From Acinetobacter sp. ANC 4805 (GTDB lineage Bacteria; Pseudomonadota; Gammaproteobacteria; Pseudomonadales; Moraxellaceae), in assembly GCF_022549495.1 (NCBI RefSeq), contig NZ_JAKZGD010000004.1, positions 186,001 to 250,000 of the forward strand: DNA of 64,000 nt. The letters are read 5' to 3'. Each line of letters opens with the position of its first letter. The stretch's first letter is position 1. This document shows, in pieces, positions 16,160-25,640 of this stretch. The notes below the pieces were generated by a model. That model was not told the DNA's origin, ran no database searches, and saw nothing but the letters and a program-made list of their open reading frames with translations. The translations under genes and the position numbers were made by a program.

Positions 16160-18877
16160 ATGGCTCATCAACAACCTTCATCATGCTGTTCTAAAAAAGA
16201 AACAGCGTTTGTTTATGAATATATTGATCCTGTTTGTGGTATGCAGATCACTGAAACTTCTCAGTATTACTTTGATTATCTAAGTATTCGATATTTGTTC
16301 TGTTCAGCAGGTTGCCAGCAAAAATTTAGTTTACAACCTGAAAACTTCTTAAAACGAGAGAACGTGCCACAAACAGCATCGTCTTGCTGTGCTAAAGAGA
16401 AAGAAAAAAAACAATCTTCATGTGGTGAGGGTGAATCAGAGCAGAAGATTGAGCCAGTCAAAGCATCATCTGGTTGTGCGCCGAAACCAATGGAGCAAAA
16501 GCTAAGTTCATGTTGTGATTCTAAACAAGACGTACCGCCTGTCAAAGAAGAAACTAAGCAATCATCTTGTTGTGGTGGTGGGCAGCAACACAGGCATGCG
16601 AACGAAGATGCGCAAACCGAGATTGACCCCGTGTGTGGTATGTCAGTCAAAACCACGACAGATTTAAAAACAGATTATGAAGGTAAAACTTATTATTTCT
16701 GTAATCCTTCTTGCTTAGACAAATTCAGCAATGATCCTGAATTTTACTTGATTCCTGCTGATCAACGTCCTGTACCAGAAGGTGCGATGGACATGGATTA
16801 TACCTGTCCAATGGATCCTGAAATCGTGCAAAAAGGACCAGGGACTTGCCCTATTTGTGGTATGGCACTTGAACCGATGCAGCCGACGTTAGATGACAGT
16901 CCAAATCCTGAACTGGTGGATTTTAGTCGGCGTTTTTGGACAACGCTGCCTTTGAGTTTGTTGGTAATGATTTTGGCAATGGGTTCACATATTCATGCTT
17001 TTATTTCACCGCATATTCAGCCGTGGATTGAATTGGTTTTAACTTTACCTGTAGTGCTATGGGCAGGTTATCCCATTTTACAACGCTGTTGGGTGTCCTA
17101 TAAAACTGGACATCTGAATATGTGGAGTTTGATTGGCGTTGGGGTATTTGCTGCATTTATCTACAGTGTGGTTGCCACGATTTTTCCATCGTTGATTCCA
17201 GTTGAAGCAAAAACAGGACATGGTGTTGCTGTGTATTTTGAAGCGGCTTGCATGATTGTTTCATTGAGCTTGCTTGGTCAAATTCTAGAATTAAAAGCAC
17301 GTTCACAAACAGCAAATTCATTAAAAGCTTTACTACGTTTACAACCTGCTAAAGCAAAACTCGTTCAGCATGATCAAGTTGTTGAAGTTGATATTTCGAT
17401 GGTCAAACAAGGTGATATTTTGCAAATATCATCGGGTGAGCAAATTCCACTTGATGGTGTCGTGGTTGATGGCAAGACCTATGTCGATGAATCTATGATG
17501 ACAGGTGAGCCTGTTGCTGTGAAAAAGGAAAAAGATGATCTAGTCATTGGTGGGACGATTAATCAACAAGGTTCTATTCGAATCCAAACCACTGCGGTCG
17601 GGGCGAATACCACATTAGCCAAAATGATTCAGACCGTTGCCGATGCTCAACGCTCCAAAGCACCATTGCAACGAATTGCAGATGTTGTTGCAAAATATTT
17701 TGTGATCGCCGTACTCAGTATCAGTGTTTTGACTTTTATTGCATGGATGGTATTTGGGAAAGCACAATTTGATTTAGCTTTAATGTGTGCTGTTGCAGTT
17801 TTGATTATTGCCTGCCCATGTGCTTTAGGTTTGGCAACGCCAATGTCCGTGATGGCAACCACAGGTCGAGCCGCTCAAAAAGGCGTGTTATTTAAAGATG
17901 CCGAGGCGATTGAAGCTTTAAGTAAGGTCAATACTTTGATTATTGATAAAACAGGAACATTAACTGAAGGTAAACCAAGCTTAAAAGAGATTCAGCTTTT
18001 ATCTAAAACCTATGACCAAGCACAAATTGAGCTATGGATTGCATCGATTGAACAGTATTCAACTCATCCAATTGCCCAGACCTTAACTCAACTAGTTGAT
18101 GCAAATCAATTGCTCAATGTTTCTGATTTTGAAGATGTCGCGGGCTTTGGTGTGAAGGGAAATATTGATCACCAGACCTTGTATATTGGCAGTCAGAAGC
18201 TTATTGAACAGTTAGCTTTAACCTTAGATGCTGATTTAATCCACGAGTTGGATCAAAAACGTGCACAAGGCGATGTGTTTAGTTTTCTTATGTCAGAACA
18301 AGAAGTCATTGCTTATATTTCGATTCATGATGCAATCAAACAAAATGCCAAAGCGGTGATCGATCAACTACATGCTGATGGAATTGAAGTGATTATGGCA
18401 ACGGGTGATCATCAGAAAAATGCAGACATGGTTGCAGGTCTTTTGGGTATTCAAACCGTTTATGGCAATCTTGACCCTAAACAAAAGCTTGAAATTGTGA
18501 AACAGGCGCAAGCTCAAGGAAAAATTGTGGCAATGGCGGGAGATGGGATCAATGATGCACCAGCGCTTGCACAGGCAAATGTCGGTATTGCGATGGGAAC
18601 AGGAACAGATATTGCCAAGCAAACAGCACAAGTGACTTTAGTTAAAGGGGATATTCAAGGTGTTGCCCAAGCGGTACACATGGCAAAATTAGGTGTGAAG
18701 AACATGAAGCAAAATTTAGCTTTTTCCTTTGTTTATAATGGATTAGGTGTGCCTATTGCAGCAGGGTTATTTTATCCATTCACAGGTTTATTGCTTACGC
18801 CAATGTTTGCCGCAGTGGCAATGTCACTAAGTTCACTCTCTGTTGTGGTGAATGCTTTACGTTTGAATAAATCATAA
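16160..18877 (+). CDS. copA: P1B-type heavy-metal (copper-like) exporting ATPase with two YHS domains
   Basis: About 905 residues. Order: Cys-rich SSCC tail, YHS domain 1 (DPVCGM near 24), a linker with repeated SSCC/SSC clusters (near 72, 83, 105, 116-145), YHS domain 2 (DPVCGM near 157), a heavy-metal-binding domain (CPMDPE...CPICGM near 215-235), then the P-type ATPase core. The CPC transmembrane motif (ACPCALG, near 551), phosphorylation DKTGT (near 597), STHP (near 635) and GDGINDAPA (near 793) are all intact. CPC points to Cu+/Ag+ export from the cytosol. ATG 16160 or GTG 16157 could start it. Expression is from the MerR-type promoter just upstream. The Cys-rich linker is unusual in length and could bind metal. 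Confidence 0.92.
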   Translation: MAHQQPSSCCSKKETAFVYEYIDPVCGMQITETSQYYFDYLSIRYLFCSAGCQQKFSLQPENFLKRENVPQTASSCCAKEKEKKQSSCGEGESEQKIEPVKASSGCAPKPMEQKLSSCCDSKQDVPPVKEETKQSSCCGGGQQHRHANEDAQTEIDPVCGMSVKTTTDLKTDYEGKTYYFCNPSCLDKFSNDPEFYLIPADQRPVPEGAMDMDYTCPMDPEIVQKGPGTCPICGMALEPMQPTLDDSPNPELVDFSRRFWTTLPLSLLVMILAMGSHIHAFISPHIQPWIELVLTLPVVLWAGYPILQRCWVSYKTGHLNMWSLIGVGVFAAFIYSVVATIFPSLIPVEAKTGHGVAVYFEAACMIVSLSLLGQILELKARSQTANSLKALLRLQPAKAKLVQHDQVVEVDISMVKQGDILQISSGEQIPLDGVVVDGKTYVDESMMTGEPVAVKKEKDDLVIGGTINQQGSIRIQTTAVGANTTLAKMIQTVADAQRSKAPLQRIADVVAKYFVIAVLSISVLTFIAWMVFGKAQFDLALMCAVAVLIIACPCALGLATPMSVMATTGRAAQKGVLFKDAEAIEALSKVNTLIIDKTGTLTEGKPSLKEIQLLSKTYDQAQIELWIASIEQYSTHPIAQTLTQLVDANQLLNVSDFEDVAGFGVKGNIDHQTLYIGSQKLIEQLALTLDADLIHELDQKRAQGDVFSFLMSEQEVIAYISIHDAIKQNAKAVIDQLHADGIEVIMATGDHQKNADMVAGLLGIQTVYGNLDPKQKLEIVKQAQAQGKIVAMAGDGINDAPALAQANVGIAMGTGTDIAKQTAQVTLVKGDIQGVAQAVHMAKLGVKNMKQNLAFSFVYNGLGVPIAAGLFYPFTGLLLTPMFAAVAMSLSSLSVVVNALRLNKS

Positions 18878-18890
18878 TTCACTGTGTAAG

Positions 18891-18935
18891 AATAAAGCCC
18901 CTATTCTCATAAATTGAGAGTAGGGGCTTTATTTT
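18891..18935 (+). terminator. Terminator of the metal ATPase gene
   Basis: AATAAAGCCCCTA pairs with TAGGGGCTTTATT, with an inner TCTC/GAGA stem, followed by TTTTG. A long, GC-strong hairpin 13 bases after the stop. Confidence 0.88.
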
Positions 18936-19039
18936 GACCCAATTGACATCATCAAAATGAATGCAGTCAATTCTATTTCTTGGTTTTATCCTTAACTTGA
19001 ATCAAAACTATTGGGAAATAGCTAAGGATGGATCGAAAT

Positions 19040-20278
19040 ATGCAAAACAATAAACTCACTCGGATTGTAAAATCATTATTTACTTCAAGTGTTATCGCAT
19101 CGTCACTATTACTGGCGAATGCTAGTCATGCCGCAGCTGACGGGAAGTTGGATTTAACACTTTCTGCTCATTCACAAAATAAGATTAAACAATTACTCAA
19201 TGACCCAAAAACGTGGCAGCAGATTCCGAAACAAGTCACCTTGTGTGTCTTTTCTCCAAATGGTGAACACAGTGAAGCATTTGAGCAGGCAACCAGTTAC
19301 ATCACTGAAATTCCGCGTATGGTACGTGTCGCCAAGCAATTTGGCGTCAATATGAATGTGACACGTCCTTCGCATCTACAATTTAAACTGGATTTCGATT
19401 ACCCAAAATTGAAAAAAGAAGCATCCACCTTAGTTAATCTAAAAGTCTATACCAATGAAGCGGTACTGACAGAGGATTTCCGTAGTAAGCGTTGTGATGG
19501 CGCAGGGATTAGTAATTTACGTGCAAAACAATTTAATAAATTTGTGGGGAGTATTGATGCGATTGGCGCATTACAAACCTATAAGCAATTGAGTTCGGTG
19601 ATTCAGGTTTTGGCAAATCCAAAATTTGATGAAAAAATGGTAAATAAAGATTATGAAGTCGTTGGTATTGTGCCACTTGGTGCAGCATATATTATGGTCA
19701 CAGATCGTAATATTAATACTTTAGCAAAAGCAGCAGGTAAGAAAGTTGCTGTTTTCCAATTTGATGAAACTCAAAAGAAATTAGTACAGAGTGTAGGTGC
19801 TCAACCTATTTCAGTGGATTTAGTCACTGTTGGAGGTAAGTTTAATAATAAAGAAGTCGATATTATGGCGGGGCCAGCTATTCTATTTGAGCCACTTGAA
19901 TTACAAAAAGGTATGACTGATAAATCAGGTAAGGCTGTTGGGGGAATTATCAAGTTTCCTGTGATTCAAGTGACAGGAACTTTGATTATGCATCGTAATA
20001 AATTCCCCGCAGGAATGGGGTCGATTGCACGAGAAGTCATTTCTAAACAGTTAAATCCTGCATTTGAATTTGTCGATAAGATTGAAGCGAAAGTTCCAGA
20101 TAAATTTTGGTTGAACTTACATGAAAGTGATAAACCTGGTTATGTCAGATTGATGCGTGAAGCACGTATTCAAATGACTAAAGAAGGATTTTATGACAAA
20201 GATATGATGAAGTTACTCAAACAAGTCCGTTGTTCACAAGATCCAAGTAATTATGAATGTGCTTTGAAGGATGAGTGA
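19040..20278 (+). CDS. Periplasmic putative solute-binding protein (DUF6091-like)
   Basis: 412 residues with a clear Sec signal peptide, MQNNKLTRIVKSLF...NASHAA, cleaved before ADGKLD. ATG 19040 is chosen over ATG 19028 because GGA lies 7 bases before it. The body looks like a TRAP/DctP-type or DUF6091 solute-binding protein (EVVGIVPLGAAYIMVTDRNI, VAVFQFDETQK, VDIMAGPAILFEPLEL), but no transporter gene is adjacent. Two Cys pairs (VTLCVFSP/SKRCDGAG and QVRCSQDP/YECALKDE) may form disulfides. Genes of this kind are often mis-annotated as RND transporters. The ligand cannot be inferred. It stands alone, flanked by a terminator upstream and a 240-base AT-rich gap downstream. Confidence 0.75.
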   Translation: MQNNKLTRIVKSLFTSSVIASSLLLANASHAAADGKLDLTLSAHSQNKIKQLLNDPKTWQQIPKQVTLCVFSPNGEHSEAFEQATSYITEIPRMVRVAKQFGVNMNVTRPSHLQFKLDFDYPKLKKEASTLVNLKVYTNEAVLTEDFRSKRCDGAGISNLRAKQFNKFVGSIDAIGALQTYKQLSSVIQVLANPKFDEKMVNKDYEVVGIVPLGAAYIMVTDRNINTLAKAAGKKVAVFQFDETQKKLVQSVGAQPISVDLVTVGGKFNNKEVDIMAGPAILFEPLELQKGMTDKSGKAVGGIIKFPVIQVTGTLIMHRNKFPAGMGSIAREVISKQLNPAFEFVDKIEAKVPDKFWLNLHESDKPGYVRLMREARIQMTKEGFYDKDMMKLLKQVRCSQDPSNYECALKDE

Positions 20279-20517
20279 GATAGTTTTAACACTTTAGATT
20301 AGAGCTCTTGTAAAAGTGTGGTTTTTAATGACTTTAATAACTGCTTAAAAATTATAGATTAAAGTTATTTATTTTTGGCTTTTACAAAGGCTCTATTAAT
20401 ATTACTTTTTAATATAGATGGGAATTTTCTGATTATTTTTAATCTAAGACTCGCTACTTATTTATTTATCAACTAAAATGAATTTAAACTTTATTACTTT
20501 TTAATTATTGATAAAAA

Positions 20518-22218
20518 ATGACAGAATCAAAACCTTTAATTGCAATCGATCTTGGAACAAGTAACTCTCTTGTTGGTATTTTTGAAAAGGGTCAATCTAG
20601 GCTGATCGAAAATCCATATGGATGTAAGTTAACACCTTCTGCAATTGCAATGGATGAGCAAGGGCAAATATTAATTGGGCAAGCTGCTTTAGAATTAAGA
20701 AGTGGCGGAAATGAAGTTCTCACCAGTTTTAAACGGTTGATGGGAACATCAAAGAGGTTGAAGCTCGGTCAACAGACTTTTTCGGCAGTTGAATTGTCAT
20801 CACTTCTTCTTAAATCTTTAAAACAAGATGTTGAACATGAGTTGAAATGTGAGGTTGAGGAAGCGGTCATTACCGTTCCTGCATATTTTAATGATATTCA
20901 ACGTCAAGCAACTATTTCTGCAGCAGAACTTGCTGGTTTAAAGGTTAGTCGTTTGATTAATGAGCCGACAGCCGCAGCTTTAGCTTATGGTTTGGGACAA
21001 ACGGAAGATAGTTGCTTTCTGATTTTTGATTTAGGTGGCGGCACGTTTGACGTTTCAATTGTAGAGCTATTTGATGGCATTATTGAAGTTCGGGCGAGTG
21101 CTGGCGACAACTATTTAGGTGGTGATGATTTCGTACAACTTTTGATGAAGCAATTTTGGAAAAAAAATGCTTCAGTCTTTAGTTATATTGAAAATACAAT
21201 CCCATTAGATATTGAAATTGCATTAAAAGCAAAAGCACAACATTGTTTACATGTATTAAGTAAAGAGTCTCAAACAACATTAAATTTCAAATGGAAAGAT
21301 AAAGAAGCAACGCTTGATGTGAGCCAAGAAGAGTTTGCGAGTTGGTCTGAACCATTGCTTCTTCGCCTACGCCGTCCATTAGAACGTGCTTTAAGAGATG
21401 CACGCATATTACCGCAGCAAGTAGATCAAATCATTATGGTCGGTGGGGCAACTCGGATTCCTGCAGTTCGTAAAATGGTGACCAAGCTCTTTGGTCGTTT
21501 CCCATCAACCAGTGTACAACCAGATGAGGCGATTGTTCGTGGAGCATGTGTACAAGCTGGACTAAAATCAAAAGATTTATCCTTGAAAGAAGTGGTATTA
21601 ACAGATGTCTGCCCATTTAGTTTGGGAATAGCAGTTGGTCTTGATGAGCAATTTTCACCAATTTTGGAACGAAATACGGTCATCCCGGCAAGTAAAGTGA
21701 ATACCTATACTGCAATGAATAAAGGGCAAAGAGAAATTAATGTCAGGATTTATCAAGGTGAACATCGTTTATGTAAAGAAAATATTTTCTTAGGTGAATT
21801 GAATATTCCTTTACCATCAAATGATGATCATTTATCGATTGAAGTTCGTTTTTCTTATAATCCGAATGGGATTTTAGATGTTGATGTAGAGGTACCTATA
21901 ACTGGTGAGAAGCTACAAAAAGTTGTGATCAATCATCAAAGTGTGATGAGTCCTGAACAAGTTGAGCAAGCTCGTAAACAACTACAAAAACTCAAAATTC
22001 ATCCTCGTGATAATTTAATGAATAAAAGCTTATTGCTACGAGCAGAACGATTGTTTAGTGAGCGTACAGGTGATATTCGTTTACAGATTGGTGAGCGAAC
22101 ACAGCAGTTTAACCATATTTTAAATCTACAAGATGAAAGACAAATTCGAGAAGTACGTCAATACTTTGAAGCATTTTTAAATGAAATTGAAGATTTAAGT
22201 TTATTTGAAGAGTATTGA
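20518..22218 (+). CDS. hscC: Hsp70-family chaperone HscC
   Basis: 566 residues, near the 556 of E. coli HscC and shorter than DnaK (about 640). Phosphate-1 motif [16 protein letters not shown] near residue 10; [13 protein letters not shown] near 170; [13 protein letters not shown] near 305. The substrate-binding domain follows but the C-terminal lid is short, as in HscC. Specialised Hsp70s of this type have fast nucleotide exchange and work with dedicated J-proteins (DjlB/DjlC in E. coli); the convergent gene next door encodes a J-like protein and is the likely partner. The upstream 239 bases are AT-rich with no distinct regulatory site seen. Confidence 0.9.
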   Translation: MTESKPLIAIDLGTSNSLVGIFEKGQSRLIENPYGCKLTPSAIAMDEQGQILIGQAALELRSGGNEVLTSFKRLMGTSKRLKLGQQTFSAVELSSLLLKSLKQDVEHELKCEVEEAVITVPAYFNDIQRQATISAAELAGLKVSRLINEPTAAALAYGLGQTEDSCFLIFDLGGGTFDVSIVELFDGIIEVRASAGDNYLGGDDFVQLLMKQFWKKNASVFSYIENTIPLDIEIALKAKAQHCLHVLSKESQTTLNFKWKDKEATLDVSQEEFASWSEPLLLRLRRPLERALRDARILPQQVDQIIMVGGATRIPAVRKMVTKLFGRFPSTSVQPDEAIVRGACVQAGLKSKDLSLKEVVLTDVCPFSLGIAVGLDEQFSPILERNTVIPASKVNTYTAMNKGQREINVRIYQGEHRLCKENIFLGELNIPLPSNDDHLSIEVRFSYNPNGILDVDVEVPITGEKLQKVVINHQSVMSPEQVEQARKQLQKLKIHPRDNLMNKSLLLRAERLFSERTGDIRLQIGERTQQFNHILNLQDERQIREVRQYFEAFLNEIEDLSLFEEY

Positions 22219-22225
22219 TAAGCCT

Positions 22226-22262
22226 ACCCATATCATAAATTTTGATGATTTATGATATGGGT
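22226..22262. terminator. Long hairpin between convergent hscC and J-protein genes
   Basis: ACCCATATCATAAAT (22226-22240) and ATTTATGATATGGGT (22248-22262) pair perfectly over 15 bp with a 7-base loop. No strong U-tract follows on either strand, but its position between two convergent stops suggests a bidirectional terminator or RNA-stabilising stem. Confidence 0.65.
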
Positions 22263-22272
22263 AACTTATATA

Positions 22273-24243
22273 TTAAGCGGTAATAATTTTTTTGGCTTTT
22301 AAACTACAGTATAAGAAGTAAGCAATAACAATAGGTCCAATGATTGAATAAAGAGTTAAAAAGAATAAACCGATATAGGTTGTATATTTAATAAAAGAAG
22401 ATATGGTTTTAGTGCTAATTCCTGTAATTATTGTACTTGCTAATATGATGCAGCTCGCATACATGAAAGATTTAAAGTTTTCAGAAACTAAGAAGAAACT
22501 AAAACCAAATACCCAACTTAATCTAAATAGAATAACAAAAATACTTTTATAAAAAACTTTTTTCTCTGTTAGCTCGGGATGGTTTTTATTATAACCAAAT
22601 ATATAAAATAAAGGTCTGAATGATTCTGGTAGTAATAGTAAGCTGACTGGTATTAAGCTATATGCAACCAACCATGGATAATTCGGTTCACCAATCAGAT
22701 AGAAGAGGGTCATGAGCAAGATAGATATTGCAGTGAGCCCAATGTTAATTACCCATATATCGAAAGTAATAAAAACACTCTGTAATAGCTTATTTATACC
22801 TGTTTCAGTATTAAGTTGTATGCTGCCCAATAATATAATTGAACATACTAGCCATCCATATGTTAATACTTGATGTAAGATTTCAGGAAGTAATGGTGCA
22901 AAGCCACAGAAAATAAATCCCGATAGAAGCCAATTTTTACTATAGGAGATTAATTTTTCTTCATGATTCTCACGACCTAAAATCTTGGTTTGAAAAATTG
23001 GTTGTAAGATGAAAATAAAAGTAAGACAAAATAAAAATGTTGTTACGAATCCTGTTTCTCTATAAGGTGTTGAGTTAAATAGTTTTTCTGAAAAATAGAA
23101 TGTTCCAATAATAAAGATCAAGCTAATGAGTGCTAATTTCTTAAAGTTATCTAGACTCTTTAGAAAAATATAATTTTGATTTTGTGCTGAATTCTGAATT
23201 TGAAATTCATTGATGACCATATCGATCGTTGGTTTCGAATAAGCTTTTCTAAACTTCCTTCTTAGTTTGAGCATCTTAAAAGGCTTAAATTCCTTTTCGC
23301 CTGATAACTCTTGCAATTGAACATATTGATCTTGAGGGAGTTTTTTTAATAACTGTCGTTTTGATAAATAATTAGTTAATTTCTCTTGCAACAAGTTTGA
23401 ATAATAAGATTGATCATATTGATTAGCATCATCAGGATAAGTCTCATGCCATAATTCAAGGAACCTGAAGTATTCAGGTTGTAAATCACTTGAATCAATT
23501 TCTGCAAGTGGTGCAATAAGTTGATCTTTAATCTGAATTTGTTGACTAAGAGGGATGTCAAATTTCTGATTCAGTAGGTATTTAAATTTATCAAAGGTAA
23601 TATCATCAATATCTTTATTCCATAATGCTTCTGTTACCTCATTTAGATAAGTTGGGATAAGTGATGCAGTATTCTCTGCTAAGACTTCTTCTGCATGATC
23701 AGGTATTAATTCAGCTTGATCAGTTCCATCGTTATATGTTTGATTGATTATAGATGGTGTTATATTTTCTTGAGTTTCTTCATCTTTGAAAATAGTAAGA
23801 AAGTCATCTAAATCATATTTTTTTAATAGGTCTTTTATTTTATCGGTATAACTATTTTTTAGATCACTGTTTTCACATGTTTGTAGGAGCAGGTAAAATT
23901 GAGTTAGCTCATCTCTAATGTTGAAATTAATATCATAAATAGAAATATGCTGTTCAATTTTTAAAAATGAATCATTAAGTTGATCTTCAATAGAGAGTGT
24001 TTGGTGATGTTGCGCTACATAAACATCACTAGTTTCATTTTCAAAGAAGTAGTCATCTGAGTCATCATACTCATATGCTATATGTTCGGCTTCATATTGT
24101 GCTTGTTCAAATGCTGCTCGTAATGCAATAAAATCATCAGGTTGTTGATCTTGATCAATCAGTTTAAGTTGCTTTGCATAAGCTTTTTTAATTTCTCTTT
24201 GGTTATCTGTTGGTTCTAGTCCCAAACGCTGCCAAGCTGTCAT
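22273..24243 (-). CDS. Membrane-anchored J-domain-like protein (probable HscC partner)
   Basis: 656 residues. The N-terminus (MTAWQRLGLEPTDNQREIKKAYAKQLKLIDQD, positions 1-32) followed by DFIALRAAFEQAQ is the truncated J-domain type found in DjlB/DjlC proteins. At the HPD position, aligned by the conserved PxxF...LRxAFE block, it reads D-Q-D, so His and Pro are lost. An acidic, low-complexity region follows (to about 360), then six or more hydrophobic segments (about 370-650), so it is an inner-membrane protein with the J-like domain in the cytosol. Convergent with hscC with a 54-base gap; E. coli HscC works with DjlB/DjlC, so partnership is likely by analogy. Confidence 0.75.
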   Translation of the reverse strand: MTAWQRLGLEPTDNQREIKKAYAKQLKLIDQDQQPDDFIALRAAFEQAQYEAEHIAYEYDDSDDYFFENETSDVYVAQHHQTLSIEDQLNDSFLKIEQHISIYDINFNIRDELTQFYLLLQTCENSDLKNSYTDKIKDLLKKYDLDDFLTIFKDEETQENITPSIINQTYNDGTDQAELIPDHAEEVLAENTASLIPTYLNEVTEALWNKDIDDITFDKFKYLLNQKFDIPLSQQIQIKDQLIAPLAEIDSSDLQPEYFRFLELWHETYPDDANQYDQSYYSNLLQEKLTNYLSKRQLLKKLPQDQYVQLQELSGEKEFKPFKMLKLRRKFRKAYSKPTIDMVINEFQIQNSAQNQNYIFLKSLDNFKKLALISLIFIIGTFYFSEKLFNSTPYRETGFVTTFLFCLTFIFILQPIFQTKILGRENHEEKLISYSKNWLLSGFIFCGFAPLLPEILHQVLTYGWLVCSIILLGSIQLNTETGINKLLQSVFITFDIWVINIGLTAISILLMTLFYLIGEPNYPWLVAYSLIPVSLLLLPESFRPLFYIFGYNKNHPELTEKKVFYKSIFVILFRLSWVFGFSFFLVSENFKSFMYASCIILASTIITGISTKTISSFIKYTTYIGLFFLTLYSIIGPIVIAYFLYCSLKAKKIITA

Positions 24244-24583
24244 TCATTTTACTCAGAATATTTTTAATAAATTAAAAGTGAACTTAATCAAATTTTATTT
24301 GATAGATTGATTCATATTTTAGTTATCTTTCATGATTTTACAATTAGCTGATAATATTTTTAGCTTAAAAATCTGCCGATTCCATCGCTGTATTCTATAC
24401 CTTTAAGGAAAATAAAAGGTCAATTAAATTATTGATTTATGTTTTTGGTTGATCGTCATCGAAATGGTGCTATTGATAAATTTAGCATTCTATCAATCTA
24501 GTGATAAGTCATATCCAAAGAATTGATCATTGGACTAATAGAAATGATTTGTTTTATAGAAATAAATAACTATAGGGTAAATC
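24244..24583. other. Intergenic stretch, no gene seen
   Basis: 340 AT-rich bases between the divergent J-protein gene and the broken SUKH-like gene. I see no convincing promoter pair or structured element apart from A/T runs. AGGG just before ATG 24584 is the ribosome-binding site of the broken gene. Confidence 0.4.
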
Positions 24584-25008
24584 ATGAATATAATTTTTCA
24601 ACTCAAAAATAAATTAATCAAACAAGGTATTCAGCTAAATAAACCAGCAACATGGCAGGAAATTTTGGCTTTTGAATATAAATATCAAGTCAAATCAAAT
24701 TATCGCCAATTTTGAGAGCTTACTTCTTGGAATTTAATGGTATAGCTGATCGAGAGATGGATGATAATTATTTTACATTTTTGTCACTGGCTGAATTTCA
24801 ATTAATTGAAAGCATTTCAAGCTACTACGATAAAGATAAGTATTTATATCCGAATTGTTTTGTAATTTCAGATTATCTAGTGTGGTGCTGGGGATATGCA
24901 GTACAACTCGATTAGATTGGTTTAGATGGTGCTGTATATCAAGTGGCAGGATTACTTAAAAGAAAGGTTGCAGATTCATTGACAACATTTGCAGCAATAT
25001 TTAATTGA
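24584..25008 (+). pseudogene. Broken SMI1/KNR4 (SUKH)-like gene, frameshift plus stop
   Basis: From ATG 24584 (AGGG site upstream) a 42-residue frame ending in TGA encodes NKPATWQEILAFEYKYQVK and NYRQF. A second frame from 24712 continues in register if one T is restored in a T-run (LRAYFLEFNGI..., then LSLAEFQLIES, YPNCFVISDYLVWCWGYAV). That frame has an in-frame TAG at 24913 and goes on with IGLDGAVYQVAG to 25008. The LSLAEF...FVISDYLV...WGYAV pattern is that of SUKH immunity-like proteins. Two lesions make it a pseudogene unless they are sequencing errors. No toxin gene is nearby. Confidence 0.7.
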
Positions 25009-25077
25009 TAGTGATGAATTATTATAAAAATATACAAAACAATAGCATGGTGAAATACAAGAGGGAGCTACAGAAAA

Positions 25078-25258
25078 TAAATACTCCAGAGGTGCCGCTG
25101 CATGGTCGTTACCCTGAACCCGATGAGTTCAAGGTGGAGGTGACGTATACTTACTGGGTTTCCTACTCGAGGTAGGCATACACTCAAAATACACAGAACA
25201 CATCCATAAATTTAAGTATCGGCAGGGGAATAGACGTACTGGCGAACACCCTAGAGCT
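25078..25258 (-). ncRNA. ssrS: 6S RNA
   Basis: Read on the minus strand, the region holds 5' features GTGTTCGCC, TTCCCCTGCCGATA and, near the 3' end, CACCTTGAAC, GGGTTCAGGGTAACG and GCAGCGGCACCTCTGGAG. These match in order and spacing the two halves of the E. coli 6S RNA, including the CCCCTGAGCCGATA and CACCTTGAACCAAGGGTTCA segments. CTCTAGGGTG at the 5' end pairs with CACCTCTGGAG at the 3' end, closing the outer stem. 6S RNA mimics an open promoter and binds sigma-70 RNA polymerase in stationary phase. It lies just downstream of zapA, as in many gammaproteobacteria. The ends are estimated to within several bases. Confidence 0.9.
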
Positions 25259-25264
25259 AGGTTT

Positions 25265-25292
25265 AGTATAACTGATCTTTACACGATGACAA
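25265..25292 (-). promoter_or_regulatory. Promoter of 6S RNA
   Basis: Minus strand: -35 TTGTCA (25292-25287), 16-base spacer, -10 TATACT (25270-25265), placing the start near 25258, just at the 5' closing stem. It lies between zapA and the RNA, so 6S RNA can be made independently of zapA. Confidence 0.7.
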
Positions 25293-25350
25293 TCCTTGCA
25301 AGCCACATATCTGTAAAGATACTTACTAGTTGATGAGGCTTTGTGCAATT

Positions 25351-25638
25351 TTACTCAACAGTTTGTTCTATCTCTTCCAAAATGCTTTGTAGTAAATGCT
25401 CACAGTGTGCATATTCCTGTAAAGATTTATTTAAACCAAAGACTTCTTGCGCCATTTGTAGTGCAACCATAATCACAAGTTTATTGTGCTCAACTCGTGG
25501 TGCATTTCGGCGCATATCATGAAATTTTTGATTGAGTAGCTCAGCCGCTCGCTCCAATTCTTCACGTTTATCTTCAGTTGTATTGAGGCGGAAAGTCTGT
25601 TCGATTAAGCGAAGCTCAACAACAATAGGTTCACTCAT
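25351..25638 (-). CDS. zapA: Cell division protein ZapA
   Basis: 95-residue ZapA, which binds and bundles FtsZ at the division ring. The N-terminal beta hairpin (IVVELRLIEQTFRLNT), the conserved helix (LERAAELLNQKFHDMR) and the VEHNKLVIMVALQMAQE segment are typical, followed by a C-terminal coiled coil. It starts 2 bases after the stop of the upstream coiled-coil gene (its ATG is at 25636-25638), so the two form an operon. 6S RNA follows, an arrangement kept from enterobacteria to pseudomonads. Confidence 0.93.
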   Translation of the reverse strand: MSEPIVVELRLIEQTFRLNTTEDKREELERAAELLNQKFHDMRRNAPRVEHNKLVIMVALQMAQEVFGLNKSLQEYAHCEHLLQSILEEIEQTVE

Positions 25639-25640
25639 CT

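Noticed and set aside
24712-24915. Separate 67-residue gene
   Set aside because: It is the second half of the broken SUKH-like gene in a shifted frame, without its own ribosome-binding site.
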